A stretch of DNA of 64,000 nt from Hydrogenophaga sp. (lineage in GTDB: Bacteria; Pseudomonadota; Gammaproteobacteria; Burkholderiales; Burkholderiaceae_C): positions 186,001 through 250,000 of the forward strand of contig JACVCO010000001.1 in assembly GCA_016741995.1 (NCBI GenBank), in the 5' to 3' direction. Below the pieces are notes generated by a model that worked only from the letters and a program-made list of their open reading frames with translations, did no database searches and was not told where the DNA came from. Position numbers and translations under genes: made by a program. The number at the start of each line of letters is the position of its first letter. The first letter of the stretch is position 1. Below, piece after piece: positions 16,063-30,476 of this stretch.

Positions 16063-18326
16063 CCCAGTCGCACCGAGGCGGTCTGGTCGCGCAGCCCCTG
16101 GCGCAGCTGAAGGTCGTAGCGGGCGACGAGATCCATGTTCTCGCGCAGGCGGTAGCGCATGCCCACGCCGAGTTCCGCGATCGCCCTGGCCTGGGGCAGG
16201 CCCTCGGTGATGAACGCCACGCCACCGCCGGTGAAGCGCGCGGTCACGGCGTTGTTCGATCCATCGATGTCGTAGCCCACCGCGGCGCGGGCCAACCACT
16301 GGGCCCGCCGGCCCGCATCGCCTTGCACCTGCGCGCCCACCTTCAGGATCGCCTCGCGCGCCTTCTGGGCATTGACCTGCAGATTCAGCACGCCAGCGCC
16401 GTCTTCGGTGTAGCCCTCGCTCCTGAATTGCCGCAGGTCGAACGCCACCAGGGGCCGCACGGTCAACGCGCCCATCGCATAGGGCCGGCTCAACCCCACA
16501 CCCAGGTGCCAGGCATCGCCGTCGTAGCGGGCTTGTGCGGTGCGGCCGATGAAGCCCAGCACGCGCTGCGATTCGATGCGGCTGCGCGTGTAGTCGCCCT
16601 GCCAGGCGACCTGCCAGCCCGAGTCGTCGAGCGTGTACCGCCCGTAACCGATCAACTGCGCGCTCTCGATGTCGGCGCGGTGGCTTTGTGCGAAGTCCTG
16701 GCCGTCCACGGTGCTCTTCAGGTACGCCAGACCGAATCCCACCGTGGCGGCGGCATTCAGGTCTTTCTGCACGCCACCCACGAGACCATGGGTGCCGAGC
16801 TCGTAGCCACTGACGCCATCGCGCCCGTCCTGGTCGACCCAGTTGCCCAGGGGTTTGACCCACAGACCGCGGCCGCCCGGTTCCGAACCACCCGACTGGC
16901 CCGCGAGGGCCTGCTGCTCCGCGATGGCCGCGCCCGACGCCGCGCCATGCGCCATGAACGCCAACGCCGCGTTGCCATGCATGAGGGTCATGATCTGGCC
17001 CACCGCTTCGGCCACCCGGCGGTTGGTCGGCAACTGGCCCAGGGCGGTGACCACGTTGTCCCAGTCGGTGCCCGTGGCACCGCCGCGCACGTACCCGTCC
17101 AGAACGCGCGCGGTGGGCACGCCGTTGAGCAGGTTGTTGGCGATCACCGCCGGCACGATGCCGTCGGCAGACGACGCGCTCGCGGCCACGATGCGCAGAT
17201 CGACCGCGTTGCCGTTGGTGCCGGACTCGAAGTCGAACAGCGCGCTGTTGTCGCTGACGTTGTTCGCCGCGGCGGCATTGGTCAGCGCGCCGCCGGCCGT
17301 CACCACCCCCGCGAGCGTGTCGCCGGCGGCGAGGGTGTTGAGGGTTCTGACGTCCACGTCGAAACGCGCGCCCGCGGTGAGCGTGGCATCGCCCGTGGCG
17401 TTGACACGACCGTAGCTCGCGGGGCTGCTGGCCCCCACACGCAAGGTGCCGCTCTGGGTGTAGTTGCCGCTGATGTTGGCCTGCACGCCATCGGCCACGT
17501 CCAGGGTGCCGGCGTTGTTGAAGGCGTCGGCTGCGCCACTGCTCACGCTGATGACGTGCCCGCTGCCACCGATGCGCAGCCGGGCGCCACCGAGGATGTG
17601 GAAGGACGCCACGTCGAAGGTGCTCTCCGTCGTGAACACCGCGCCGGACAGCAGCCGGACACTGCCCCCGGCGTTGTCGACCGCGCCGGTGATGCGCGCG
17701 GACGTTCCGAGCAGGTTGATCGTGGTGTTGGTGGTCAGGATGCCACCCAGGATGCGGCCCGCGTTGTTGAGCGTGACCAGGGTGCCCTGGCTTCGCAGCG
17801 CGTTCGGCTGCCCACCCGCACCCGTGATGACCCCCGACGCCTCGTTGTTGAGTTCGGTAACGTTGCCGCCGTTGTACAGGCCCAGCGCAAACGCGCTGCC
17901 CCCCTGGAGCAAGCCGCGGTTGTCGATGCGGTCGATGCTGCCGAAGTTCCAGATCGCGTCGGACGGATCCCCCGTGATCGTGCCGTCGTTGACGATCTGC
18001 ACACCCGACACACCGGCGTCAACACGAACCCCGACCGAAATGCCCGCCCCGTCGCCGGTGATGCTGCCGGTGGGGGTGACGGTCAGCGTGTCACCGGTGT
18101 CGAGACCGCATTCCCCGACCCGGTTGTCCGACACGCCGATGGCACCCGCACCCACGCAGGAGCCCGTGCCGGCGAGGGCGAGCCCATGCGACAAGGCCAG
18201 CACACCCGCGATGGCCGTGAGCCGGAAAACCGGGGCGTGCCGGCCCGCGCGCGCAGCGAAAGCGTGGGTCGTGAGGTGCCGTCCGCGTTGGGAGAAACGG
18301 GCCAGGTGCAGGAAGGGTTGGGTCAT
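16050..18326 (-). CDS. Autotransporter (type Va) outer-membrane protein
   Basis: This 758-residue protein has an extended signal region (basic N-terminus, then LTAIAGVLALSHGLALA) followed by a Gly/Asn/Thr-rich passenger of about 430 residues. The passenger has beta-helix-like turns such as IVNDGTITG, NNAGRILGG and FNNAGTLDVADG. A C-terminal autotransporter beta-barrel (about 490-758) begins near GRGLWVKPLGNWVDQDG. It ends in SVRLGWAF, with the terminal Phe needed for Bam recognition. No protease or lipase catalytic motif was seen in the passenger, so it may be an adhesin. No cleavage site between passenger and barrel is obvious. The gene overlaps the lipoprotein hydrolase at its 3' end. Confidence 0.9.
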   Translation of the reverse strand: MTQPFLHLARFSQRGRHLTTHAFAARAGRHAPVFRLTAIAGVLALSHGLALAGTGSCVGAGAIGVSDNRVGECGLDTGDTLTVTPTGSITGDGAGISVGVRVDAGVSGVQIVNDGTITGDPSDAIWNFGSIDRIDNRGLLQGGSAFALGLYNGGNVTELNNEASGVITGAGGQPNALRSQGTLVTLNNAGRILGGILTTNTTINLLGTSARITGAVDNAGGSVRLLSGAVFTTESTFDVASFHILGGARLRIGGSGHVISVSSGAADAFNNAGTLDVADGVQANISGNYTQSGTLRVGASSPASYGRVNATGDATLTAGARFDVDVRTLNTLAAGDTLAGVVTAGGALTNAAAANNVSDNSALFDFESGTNGNAVDLRIVAASASSADGIVPAVIANNLLNGVPTARVLDGYVRGGATGTDWDNVVTALGQLPTNRRVAEAVGQIMTLMHGNAALAFMAHGAASGAAIAEQQALAGQSGGSEPGGRGLWVKPLGNWVDQDGRDGVSGYELGTHGLVGGVQKDLNAAATVGFGLAYLKSTVDGQDFAQSHRADIESAQLIGYGRYTLDDSGWQVAWQGDYTRSRIESQRVLGFIGRTAQARYDGDAWHLGVGLSRPYAMGALTVRPLVAFDLRQFRSEGYTEDGAGVLNLQVNAQKAREAILKVGAQVQGDAGRRAQWLARAAVGYDIDGSNNAVTARFTGGGVAFITEGLPQARAIAELGVGMRYRLRENMDLVARYDLQLRQGLRDQTASVRLGWAF

Positions 18327-18500
18327 GGCGCAACAGCACCGCCAAGCGGTGGCCGGATTTCGAAGGTCAAGCAGCGCAGCGAAACCTTCGTGCGCCTGCT
18401 TCAGATGGATTCGTCAACGGACACATGCGAAATCGCTAGCGCACCGTCCTCTCGACAGTCACATCTTCTTACAAAGCGCCCGGACGCCGAAGGCACTTTG

Positions 18501-19331
18501 TCACGGCAACGTCAAGCGCCGCAGGATCTCCAGCGTCGCCGCGCTCTGGTTCATGGTGTACACGTGCAGGCCCGGCACGCCACCACGGATCAGTTGCTCA
18601 CACAGGGACGTGACCACGTCGAGCCCGAAGGCCTTGATCGACGCCGTGTCGTCACCGAAGGCCTGCAGGCGCAGGCGGATCCAGCGCGGGATCTCGGCGC
18701 CGCAGGCGTCGGAGAAGCGCATGAGCTGCGTGGAGCTGGTGATGGGCATGATGCCCGGCACCACGGGGATGTCGGCGCCGAGCTTGTGCGCGTCGTCCAC
18801 GAAGCGGAAGTAGGCGTCGGCGCTGTAGAAGTACTGCGTGATCGCCGAGTGCGCGCCGGCCTGCACCTTGGTGGCATAGGCCTTGAGGTCGGCCTCGGGC
18901 GACTTGGCCTGCGGGTGCACCTCGGGGTAGGCCGCCACCTCGATGTGGAAGTCCTCGCCGGTTTCGGCGCGGATGAAGGCCACCAGATCGCTGGCGTAAT
19001 GGAACTCGCCGCCCAGGCCGTAGCCGCTGGGCAGGTCGCCGCGCAGGGCCACCAGGCGCTTGACGCCCATGGCCTTCAACTGTGCGAGCTGCGTGCGCAC
19101 GCTGTCGCGCGTGGCCCCGATGCACGAGAAGTGCGAGGCCGCGTCCACGCCCTCGGCGAGGATCTCGCGCACGGTTCCGAAGGTGCCCTCTTGCGTGGAG
19201 CCGCCGGCACCGTAAGTGACGGAGCAGAACAGCGGCGCGCGCGCATAGAGCTGCTGGCGCACGCCGCGCAGCTTCTCGGCGCCTTCGGGCGTCTTGGGGG
19301 GAAAGAACTCGAAACTGATGGGCAGGTTCAT
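18501..19331 (-). CDS. metF: Methylenetetrahydrofolate reductase
   Basis: This 276-residue MetF reduces 5,10-methylene-THF to 5-methyl-THF, the methyl donor for methionine synthesis. Family segments are ISFEFFPPKTPEG, CSVTYGAGGST, LVALRGDLP, GADIPVVPGIMPI and GVPGLHVYTMNQS. The length is slightly shorter than E. coli MetF (296). It is the last gene of the ahcY-tlyA-metF operon and its start overlaps the tlyA stop by ATGA, so it lies under the SAH riboswitch at the operon head. Confidence 0.96.
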   Translation of the reverse strand: MNLPISFEFFPPKTPEGAEKLRGVRQQLYARAPLFCSVTYGAGGSTQEGTFGTVREILAEGVDAASHFSCIGATRDSVRTQLAQLKAMGVKRLVALRGDLPSGYGLGGEFHYASDLVAFIRAETGEDFHIEVAAYPEVHPQAKSPEADLKAYATKVQAGAHSAITQYFYSADAYFRFVDDAHKLGADIPVVPGIMPITSSTQLMRFSDACGAEIPRWIRLRLQAFGDDTASIKAFGLDVVTSLCEQLIRGGVPGLHVYTMNQSAATLEILRRLTLP

Positions 19332-20083
19332 GCCGGTTTCCGAATGAAGACGAAGAATTCGCGGTTGCCATCGCCACCGGCGATGGGGCTGTCGAAGTAG
19401 TCGAGCACCTGCAGGCCGAGGCCCGCCAGGGACACCGCGATGCGCTCGCGCACCAGCGGGTAGGAGGCCTCGTCCTTCACCAGGCCGCCCTTGCCGATCT
19501 GCTCGGGCTGCAGCTCGAACTGCGGCTTGACCAGCATCAGGCCATGGCCACCGGCTTTCAGCAGCGGCACCAGCGCGGGCCACACCAGGGTTTGCGAGAT
19601 GAAGGACAGGTCGCCGACGATCAGGTCGAACGGCGCTTCGGCCCCGGCACCCCGCAAGGTCTCGGCGCTCAGCTCGCGCGCGTTCACGTGCTCCAGCGCG
19701 GTCACCCGCGCGTCGCCGCGCAGGCGCGCATGCAGCTGGCCGCTGCCGACGTCGACCCCGACCACCTGCGCAGCACCGCGCTGCAGCAGGCAATCGGTGA
19801 AGCCGCCGGTGCTCTGGCCGACGTCGAGCGCGCGCAAGCCGCTGACGGCGAGGCCGGTGTGCGCCAGCGCGCCCTCCAGCTTCAGCCCGCCGCGCGACAC
19901 GTAGCGCGCCTCGGCGGCGTCGAGCAGCTGAATCTCCGCCAGCTCGGACAGCTCTTCGCTGTTCTTGGCGATGGTTTTCCAGCCATCGCGAAAGCGCCAG
20001 CGAACGCCCGCGGCGATCAGCCGCTGGGCCTGCGAGCGCGAGGCCGCGAGCCCGCGTTCGACCAGCAACTGGTCGGCACGCAC
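19328..20083 (-). CDS. TlyA-family rRNA 2'-O-methyltransferase
   Basis: This 251-residue protein has an N-terminal S4 RNA-binding domain (VRADQLLVERGLAASRSQAQRLI) and a C-terminal FtsJ-like SAM domain. The SAM loop reads ALDVGQSTGGFTDCLL, followed by GVDVGSGQLH and IVGDLSFIS. TlyA proteins 2'-O-methylate 16S and/or 23S rRNA cytidines; some were annotated as hemolysins. I chose GTG 20083 because it gives the usual family start and lies 7 bases after ahcY. The upstream ATG at 20158 would overlap ahcY by 68 bases with non-conserved sequence. An SAM-dependent enzyme between two methyl-cycle genes is notable. Confidence 0.88.
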   Translation of the reverse strand: MRADQLLVERGLAASRSQAQRLIAAGVRWRFRDGWKTIAKNSEELSELAEIQLLDAAEARYVSRGGLKLEGALAHTGLAVSGLRALDVGQSTGGFTDCLLQRGAAQVVGVDVGSGQLHARLRGDARVTALEHVNARELSAETLRGAGAEAPFDLIVGDLSFISQTLVWPALVPLLKAGGHGLMLVKPQFELQPEQIGKGGLVKDEASYPLVRERIAVSLAGLGLQVLDYFDSPIAGGDGNREFFVFIRKPA

Positions 20084-20090
20084 GGCGCGA

Positions 20091-21524
20091 TCAGTAGCGG
20101 TAGGTGTCGGGCTTGTACGGGCCTTGCTTGGACACGCCGATGTAGGCGGCCTGCTCATCCGTCAGCTCGGACAGCATGGCGCCGACCTTCTTCAGGTGCA
20201 GGCGCGCCACCTTCTCGTCGAGGTGCTTGGGCAGCACGTACACCTGGCCGGCCTGGTAACCGTCGGGGCGGGTGAACAGCTCGATCTGCGCGATGGTCTG
20301 GTTCGCGAAGCTGGACGACATCACGAAGCTCGGGTGGCCCGTGCCGCAGCCCAGGTTCACCAGGCGGCCCTTGGCCAGCAGGATGATCTTCTTGCCGTCC
20401 GGGAAGATGACGTGGTCCACCTGGGGCTTGATCTCTTCCCACTGGCACTTCTCTTCGAGCTGCGCGACCTGGATCTCGTTGTCGAAGTGGCCGATGTTGC
20501 AGACGATGGCCTGGTCCTTCATGGCGGCCATGTGCGCGTAGGTGATGACGTCGCGGTTGCCGGTGGTCGTCACGAAGATGTCGGCCTTGTCGGCGGCGTA
20601 CTCCATGGTCACCACGCGGTAGCCTTCCATCGCGGCCTGCAGGGCGTTGATGGGGTCGATCTCGGTCACCCACACCTGGGCGCTGAGCGCGCGCAGGGCC
20701 TGGGCCGAGCCCTTGCCCACGTCGCCGTAGCCGGCGACCACGGCCACCTTGCCGGCGATCATCACGTCGGTGGCGCGCTTGATGCCGTCGACCAGCGATT
20801 CGCGGCAGCCGTAGAGGTTGTCGAACTTGGACTTGGTGACCGAGTCGTTGACGTTGATGGCGCGGAACAGCAGCGTGCCCTTGGCCGACATTTCCTTCAG
20901 GCGGTGCACGCCGGTGGTGGTCTCTTCCGTCACGCCGATGATCTCGGCGCTCTTGCGGCTGTACCAGGTGCCGTCTTCGGCCAGCTTGGCCTTGATGGCC
21001 GCAAACAGGATGCGCTCTTCCTCGCTGCCCGGGTTGGCCAGCACGGAGGCATCCTTCTCGGCCTTCTTGCCCAGGTGCATCAGCAGCGTGGCATCGCCGC
21101 CGTCGTCCAGGATCATGTTGGGGCCTTCGCCCGGCGTGCCCTTGGCGCCGAAGTCGAAGATGCGGTGGGTGTAGTCCCAGTAGTCGACCAGGGTCTCGCC
21201 CTTGATGGCGAACACCGGCGTGCCGGCGGCGGCGATGGCGGCGGCGGCGTGGTCCTGCGTGGAGAAGATGTTGCACGAGGCCCAGCGCACCTGGGCGCCC
21301 AGCGCCTGCAGCGTCTCGATAAGCACCGCGGTCTGGATCGTCATGTGCAGCGAGCCGGTGATGCGCGCGCCCTTCAGGGGCTGCTTGGCCGCGTATTCCT
21401 CGCGGATGGCCATCAGGCCGGGCATCTCGGTCTCGGCGATGCGGATTTCCTTGCGGCCCCAGTCGGCCAGGGAAATGTCGGTGATCGCGCAGTCGGTCGG
21501 AACGGAGGGGATGCGTGCGTTCAT
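20091..21524 (-). CDS. ahcY: S-adenosylhomocysteine hydrolase
   Basis: This 477-residue NAD-dependent enzyme splits SAH to adenosine and homocysteine, removing the product that inhibits methyltransferases. Visible marks are [23 protein letters not shown], the NAD-binding loop [31 protein letters not shown], and the C-terminus KPDTYRY that completes the neighbouring active site. ATG 21524 was chosen over 21536 because GGAG is 6 bases upstream and the N-terminus fits. It is the first gene of ahcY-tlyA-metF and is directly controlled by the upstream riboswitch. Confidence 0.98.
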   Translation of the reverse strand: MNARIPSVPTDCAITDISLADWGRKEIRIAETEMPGLMAIREEYAAKQPLKGARITGSLHMTIQTAVLIETLQALGAQVRWASCNIFSTQDHAAAAIAAAGTPVFAIKGETLVDYWDYTHRIFDFGAKGTPGEGPNMILDDGGDATLLMHLGKKAEKDASVLANPGSEEERILFAAIKAKLAEDGTWYSRKSAEIIGVTEETTTGVHRLKEMSAKGTLLFRAINVNDSVTKSKFDNLYGCRESLVDGIKRATDVMIAGKVAVVAGYGDVGKGSAQALRALSAQVWVTEIDPINALQAAMEGYRVVTMEYAADKADIFVTTTGNRDVITYAHMAAMKDQAIVCNIGHFDNEIQVAQLEEKCQWEEIKPQVDHVIFPDGKKIILLAKGRLVNLGCGTGHPSFVMSSSFANQTIAQIELFTRPDGYQAGQVYVLPKHLDEKVARLHLKKVGAMLSELTDEQAAYIGVSKQGPYKPDTYRY

Positions 21525-21569
21525 GGTTTGCTCCAAAACGTGTTTGAAAAAACCACTTGCCGCGGGGCG

Positions 21570-21606
21570 AAAAAAAAACGCTCACCGCACAGAAGTGGAT
21601 GAGCGT
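21570..21606 (-). terminator. Regulated intrinsic terminator in the ahcY leader
   Basis: On the minus strand ACGCTCA (21606-21600) can pair with TGAGCGT (21584-21578), extended by CC/GG and AC/GT pairs across a short loop. Nine consecutive Ts follow (21578-21570), before ahcY. The same ACGCTC is needed to close the riboswitch aptamer, so terminator and aptamer cannot form together. Confidence 0.8.
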
Positions 21607-21664
21607 CGTTGCGAATTCGGTTCCGAGCCTCACGCCCTGATGGCGCTGCAACGCTCCTCGGAAG
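21597..21664 (-). promoter_or_regulatory. S-adenosylhomocysteine (SAH) riboswitch
   Basis: The minus-strand leader contains the SAH riboswitch signature. CCGAGGAGCGTTGC lies at the 5' end, GAGGCTCGG in the middle, and GCAACGACGCTCA at the 3' end. CCGAG pairs with CTCGG, and GAGCG..TTGC pairs with GCAAC..CGCTC. The class is found upstream of ahcY in beta- and gamma-proteobacteria and turns expression on when SAH builds up. Here the 3' arm also forms the left side of a terminator, which gives a simple transcriptional on-switch for ahcY, tlyA and metF. Confidence 0.92.
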
Positions 21665-21670
21665 GCCACG

Positions 21671-21676
21671 ATTCTA
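21671..21676 (-). promoter_or_regulatory. -10 element of the ahcY promoter
   Basis: TAGAAT on the minus strand lies 7 bases before the first conserved riboswitch base, placing the transcription start at about 21664. The -35 region at 17-18 bases distance (TGGCGC) is weak. Confidence 0.45.
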
Positions 21677-21724
21677 GCGCAGGGTGCCCTGCCGCGCCAC
21701 ACCGCCCGGCTATCCTCGCACCCC

Positions 21725-22516
21725 ATGCAGCCCCTCAGCCAGTGGCCCGCCGCGCAGCGCCTGCGCATCGCGGGCGTCTTCACCGACATCGACGACACGC
21801 TCACCCGCGACGGCGCCATCGAGCCCGCCGCACTGGCCGCGCTGCACCGCCTGCGCGACGCCGGCCTGCCGGTGTTCGCCATCACCGGCCGCCCGGTGGG
21901 CTGGAGCGCGCCGTTCGCCCAGGGCGCGCAGGCCTGGCCGGTCGAGGCCATCGTGGCCGAGAACGGCGCCGTGGCCCTGCTGCCCGGCGGGGGCCGCCTC
22001 TACCTGCAGGACAGCGCCACGCGCGCCGCCAACTTCGCGCACCTGCAGCGCGTGCTCGCACGTGTGGAGGCCGAGATCCCCGGCGCGCAGCGCGCCACCG
22101 ACAGCGCCGGCCGCGAGACCGACATCGCGATCGACCACAGCGAGTTCGTGCAACTGCCGGAAGAGACCATCGCGCGCGTGGTGGCGCTGATGCAGGCCGA
22201 GGGCCTGCGTGCCACGGTCAGCAGCATCCACATCAACGGCTGGATCGGTGACCACGACAAGCTCGCGGGCGCGCGCTGGGTGCTGCGCGAGCGCACCGGC
22301 CGTGTACTCGACGACGAGCTGGACCGCTGGGTCTACGTGGGCGACTCCACCAACGACGCGGTGATGTTCGCGCACTTCCCGCACAGCGTGGGCGTGGCCA
22401 ACATCGCGCGCTTCGTGCCGCAACTCAACGCACTGCCGCGCTACGTGACACCCGCCGAGCGCGGCGTGGGCTTTGCCGAACTCACCCAGGCCCTGCTCGA
22501 GGCCCGCGGCGCATGA
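21725..22516 (+). CDS. HAD-IIB family sugar-phosphatase-like hydrolase
   Basis: This 263-residue HAD hydrolase has motif I DIDDTLT (residues 20-26), with both aspartates, motif II Thr in FAITGRP, a lysine region in the cap (GDHDKL), and motif IV GDSTNDAVMF. The C2B-type cap between motifs II and III places it near Cof-like, sucrose-phosphate and mannosyl-3-phosphoglycerate phosphatases. The substrate is not predictable. It overlaps the MFS gene downstream by ATGA and is divergent from the ahcY operon. Confidence 0.82.
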   Translation: MQPLSQWPAAQRLRIAGVFTDIDDTLTRDGAIEPAALAALHRLRDAGLPVFAITGRPVGWSAPFAQGAQAWPVEAIVAENGAVALLPGGGRLYLQDSATRAANFAHLQRVLARVEAEIPGAQRATDSAGRETDIAIDHSEFVQLPEETIARVVALMQAEGLRATVSSIHINGWIGDHDKLAGARWVLRERTGRVLDDELDRWVYVGDSTNDAVMFAHFPHSVGVANIARFVPQLNALPRYVTPAERGVGFAELTQALLEARGA

Positions 22517-23736
22517 GCGAACACCCCCTGCCGGCCAGGGGCCCGGCCAGCGCGCCGCCCGAGCACGCCCGCCTGGGCCTGGTCGCCATCTTCGGCGCCA
22601 CCTTCTTCGAGCTGGTGGGCTACTTCATGCTCACGCCGCTGCTGTTGCTGCGCCTGAAGGACGGCGGCGAATCCACCGCGCTGGCCGGCGTGTTCGCGGC
22701 CAGCGGCTGGTTCGGCATCTTCCTCATGGTGCCGTTCGCCTCGGCCGTCACGCGGCGGCTGGGCAGGCGGCCCACGCTGTGGCTGTCCGCGCTCATTCCC
22801 ACGCTGGCCACGGCCGGCTTCGCGCTGTCGTCTTCGCTCACGCTGTGGTTCGTGCTCAAGCTGGTGGCCGGCATGGCCTCGGGCCTGCGCTGGGTGCTGG
22901 CCGAAGCGATCGTGGCGGAGTTCGCGCCGCCCGCCCAGCGCGGGCGCTACGTGGGCCTGTTCGAAACGCTGGTGGGCGTCACCTTCGTGCTGGGCCCGCT
23001 GATGCTGGCCTGGGTGGGGCCGCAGAGCGACACGGCCCTCTGGATCGCCTTCACCTGCATGGCGATCGGCCTGGCCTGGAGCCTGCTCATTCCGCGCGTG
23101 CCGCCCGCGGCCGACGCGCACGACGCGCGCGTGGGCCTGGCCGGCGTGTGGCATGCGCTCGCCGCGCACCCGCTGATCATGACGGTGGGCTTCGTCGGCG
23201 GCTTCTTCGAGAGCGGGCTCACCTCCATCCTGCCGCTCTACGGCCTGGCCCTGGGCCTGGGCGCGGTGCTGGCGGCGCTGCTGGTCTCGGCCAGCGGCCT
23301 GGGCAGCGCACTCATGATGCTGCCCGCCGGCGTGCTGGCCGACCGCATGGCGCACCACCCCAAGGCCCGCTGGGGCGATGCGCGCGCCGCGCGGCTCACG
23401 CTCATGCGCGTGTGCGCGTGGATCACGCTCACCGGCACGCTGCTGATTCCCTTTGTGGCCGGCCAACCCTGGCTGGCCGCGCCGGTGGCCTTCGTCTGGG
23501 GTGGCGCGGGCGGCTGCCTCTACACGCTCGCCATGATCGACATCGGCTCGCGCGAGCAAGGCATCACGCTGGTGAACAGCACCGCTGTGCTGGTGATGAG
23601 CTACACGCTGGGCGGTGTGCTCGCGCCCGCACTGGGCGCCGCGGCGCTGCAGTGGTCGCCGGCGCTGGGCTTTCCCGCGCTGCTGCTGGGCGTGGCCGTG
23701 TTGGGGGTATGGTTGCTGCGGCGCCCGGAACCCTGA
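22513..23736 (+). CDS. Major facilitator superfamily transporter
   Basis: This 407-residue integral membrane protein has about 12 hydrophobic helices. The MFS loop motif between helices 2 and 3 appears as SAVTRRLGRRPTLWLSAL. A second-half equivalent reads VLADRMAHHPKARWGDAR. It is closest in pattern to drug or sugar efflux MFS proteins (YhhS/YfcJ-like), but the substrate cannot be assigned. The start overlaps the HAD phosphatase stop, so the two genes form one transcriptional unit. Confidence 0.85.
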   Translation: MSEHPLPARGPASAPPEHARLGLVAIFGATFFELVGYFMLTPLLLLRLKDGGESTALAGVFAASGWFGIFLMVPFASAVTRRLGRRPTLWLSALIPTLATAGFALSSSLTLWFVLKLVAGMASGLRWVLAEAIVAEFAPPAQRGRYVGLFETLVGVTFVLGPLMLAWVGPQSDTALWIAFTCMAIGLAWSLLIPRVPPAADAHDARVGLAGVWHALAAHPLIMTVGFVGGFFESGLTSILPLYGLALGLGAVLAALLVSASGLGSALMMLPAGVLADRMAHHPKARWGDARAARLTLMRVCAWITLTGTLLIPFVAGQPWLAAPVAFVWGGAGGCLYTLAMIDIGSREQGITLVNSTAVLVMSYTLGGVLAPALGAAALQWSPALGFPALLLGVAVLGVWLLRRPEP

Positions 23737-23781
23737 GCGCCATCGCGCCTCTCACCCCCCACCCAACCGAGGACCTTGCCC

Positions 23782-24162
23782 ATGGCCATTCCCTGGATCG
23801 CCGCGCTCAAGATCATTCCCTGGGGCGACGTGATCGAGCACGCGCCCAAGGTGCTCAACGCCGCGCGCAAGCTGCTCGACAAGCAGAAGGCACCCAGCGT
23901 GTCGGTGCCCGCGGGCCCGCCGCTGGACCCGGCGGCCGAGCCCCCGAGCCTGGGCGAACTGCGCAACCGCCTCATCGAAGCGCGCCAACTCATCGACCAG
24001 CAAGCCGCCGCGCAACAGCAGATGGCGCAGACCCTGACCGAGCTGGCCGAGCAGAACGCGCGGCTGGTGGAGGCCGTGCAACTGCTGCGCGTGCGCACGC
24101 GGGTGCTGATCGTGGCGGCCGTGCTGCTGGCGGTCGGCGTGGTGGTGCTGCTGTCGCGCTGA
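23782..24162 (+). CDS. Small coiled-coil protein with C-terminal membrane helix
   Basis: This 126-residue protein was not recognised. A short amphipathic N-terminus (MAIPWIAALKIIPWGDVIEHAPKVL) leads to a Pro/Ala spacer, then a coiled coil of about 50 residues rich in L, Q and E (residues 53-100). It ends with a single membrane helix (LIVAAVLLAVGVVVLL), i.e. a tail-anchored layout. It lies 45 bases after the MFS gene on the same strand. Its stop directly abuts the stop of the convergent gene at a shared TGATCA. The function is unknown. Confidence 0.7.
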   Translation: MAIPWIAALKIIPWGDVIEHAPKVLNAARKLLDKQKAPSVSVPAGPPLDPAAEPPSLGELRNRLIEARQLIDQQAAAQQQMAQTLTELAEQNARLVEAVQLLRVRTRVLIVAAVLLAVGVVVLLSR

Positions 24163-24495
24163 TCAGCGGCGCTCGGTCTCGATCGCTGCGTCGCAGCCCA
24201 CGCCGGCCGCGATCCACCGCCGCGCCAGCCGCCGCAACAGCGGTGCTGCAAAGCCCCAGCGCGGGCCCAGCACGCCCGCGGTGTCGGTGATGGCGCCGCA
24301 GCGGTAGACCTTCAAGGCCGCGTCCCAGCGCAGCGCGTCGCACGCACCCACCCGCTTGCGCGAGATCACGCGCCCCAGCGGGCAGGGTTCGGCCAGGCAG
24401 CACACGCCACAGCCGTTGCACGGCGCGCCCAGCGCGGGCTTGGCCGGCGCCGCGGGTTCGATGTGGATCACCTGCCCCGCGCGCACCGCGTTCAC
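24163..24495 (-). CDS. YkgJ-type cysteine-cluster protein
   Basis: This 110-residue protein contains a compact Cys cluster typical of the YkgJ/CxxCxxCC (UPF0153) family: PCNGCGVCCLAEPCPLG, followed by CDALRWD and YRCGAIT. The pattern suggests a zinc or iron-sulfur centre. The function is unproven for the family. It starts one base after the uvrA stop, so it is probably co-transcribed as the trailing gene of the uvrA unit. Confidence 0.78.
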   Translation of the reverse strand: MNAVRAGQVIHIEPAAPAKPALGAPCNGCGVCCLAEPCPLGRVISRKRVGACDALRWDAALKVYRCGAITDTAGVLGPRWGFAAPLLRRLARRWIAAGVGCDAAIETERR

Positions 24496-24496
24496 C

Positions 24497-30316
<5,820 letters not shown>

Positions 30317-30476
30317 GCGGGGCTCCAGAACGGCAAGCGGAAGATTCTAGGGACCGCTCAGACACCCCGACGGCCCCTACGTCTTTTCCACACTGGTACC
30401 CCCGGGGGGCATACCGGCAGAATCGCGCGCCCCTGGAACCCAGCCCGGGGTGCCACCCAGACAAGGAGACCGCTTG

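Noticed and set aside
15972-19400. An 1142-codon open frame across the autotransporter and metF
   Set aside because: It spans several real minus-strand genes and their gaps and shows only low-complexity sequence.
19328-20158. Hemolysin gene with ATG start at 20158
   Set aside because: TlyA is an rRNA methyltransferase. The extended start would overlap ahcY by 68 bases with a non-conserved N-terminus.
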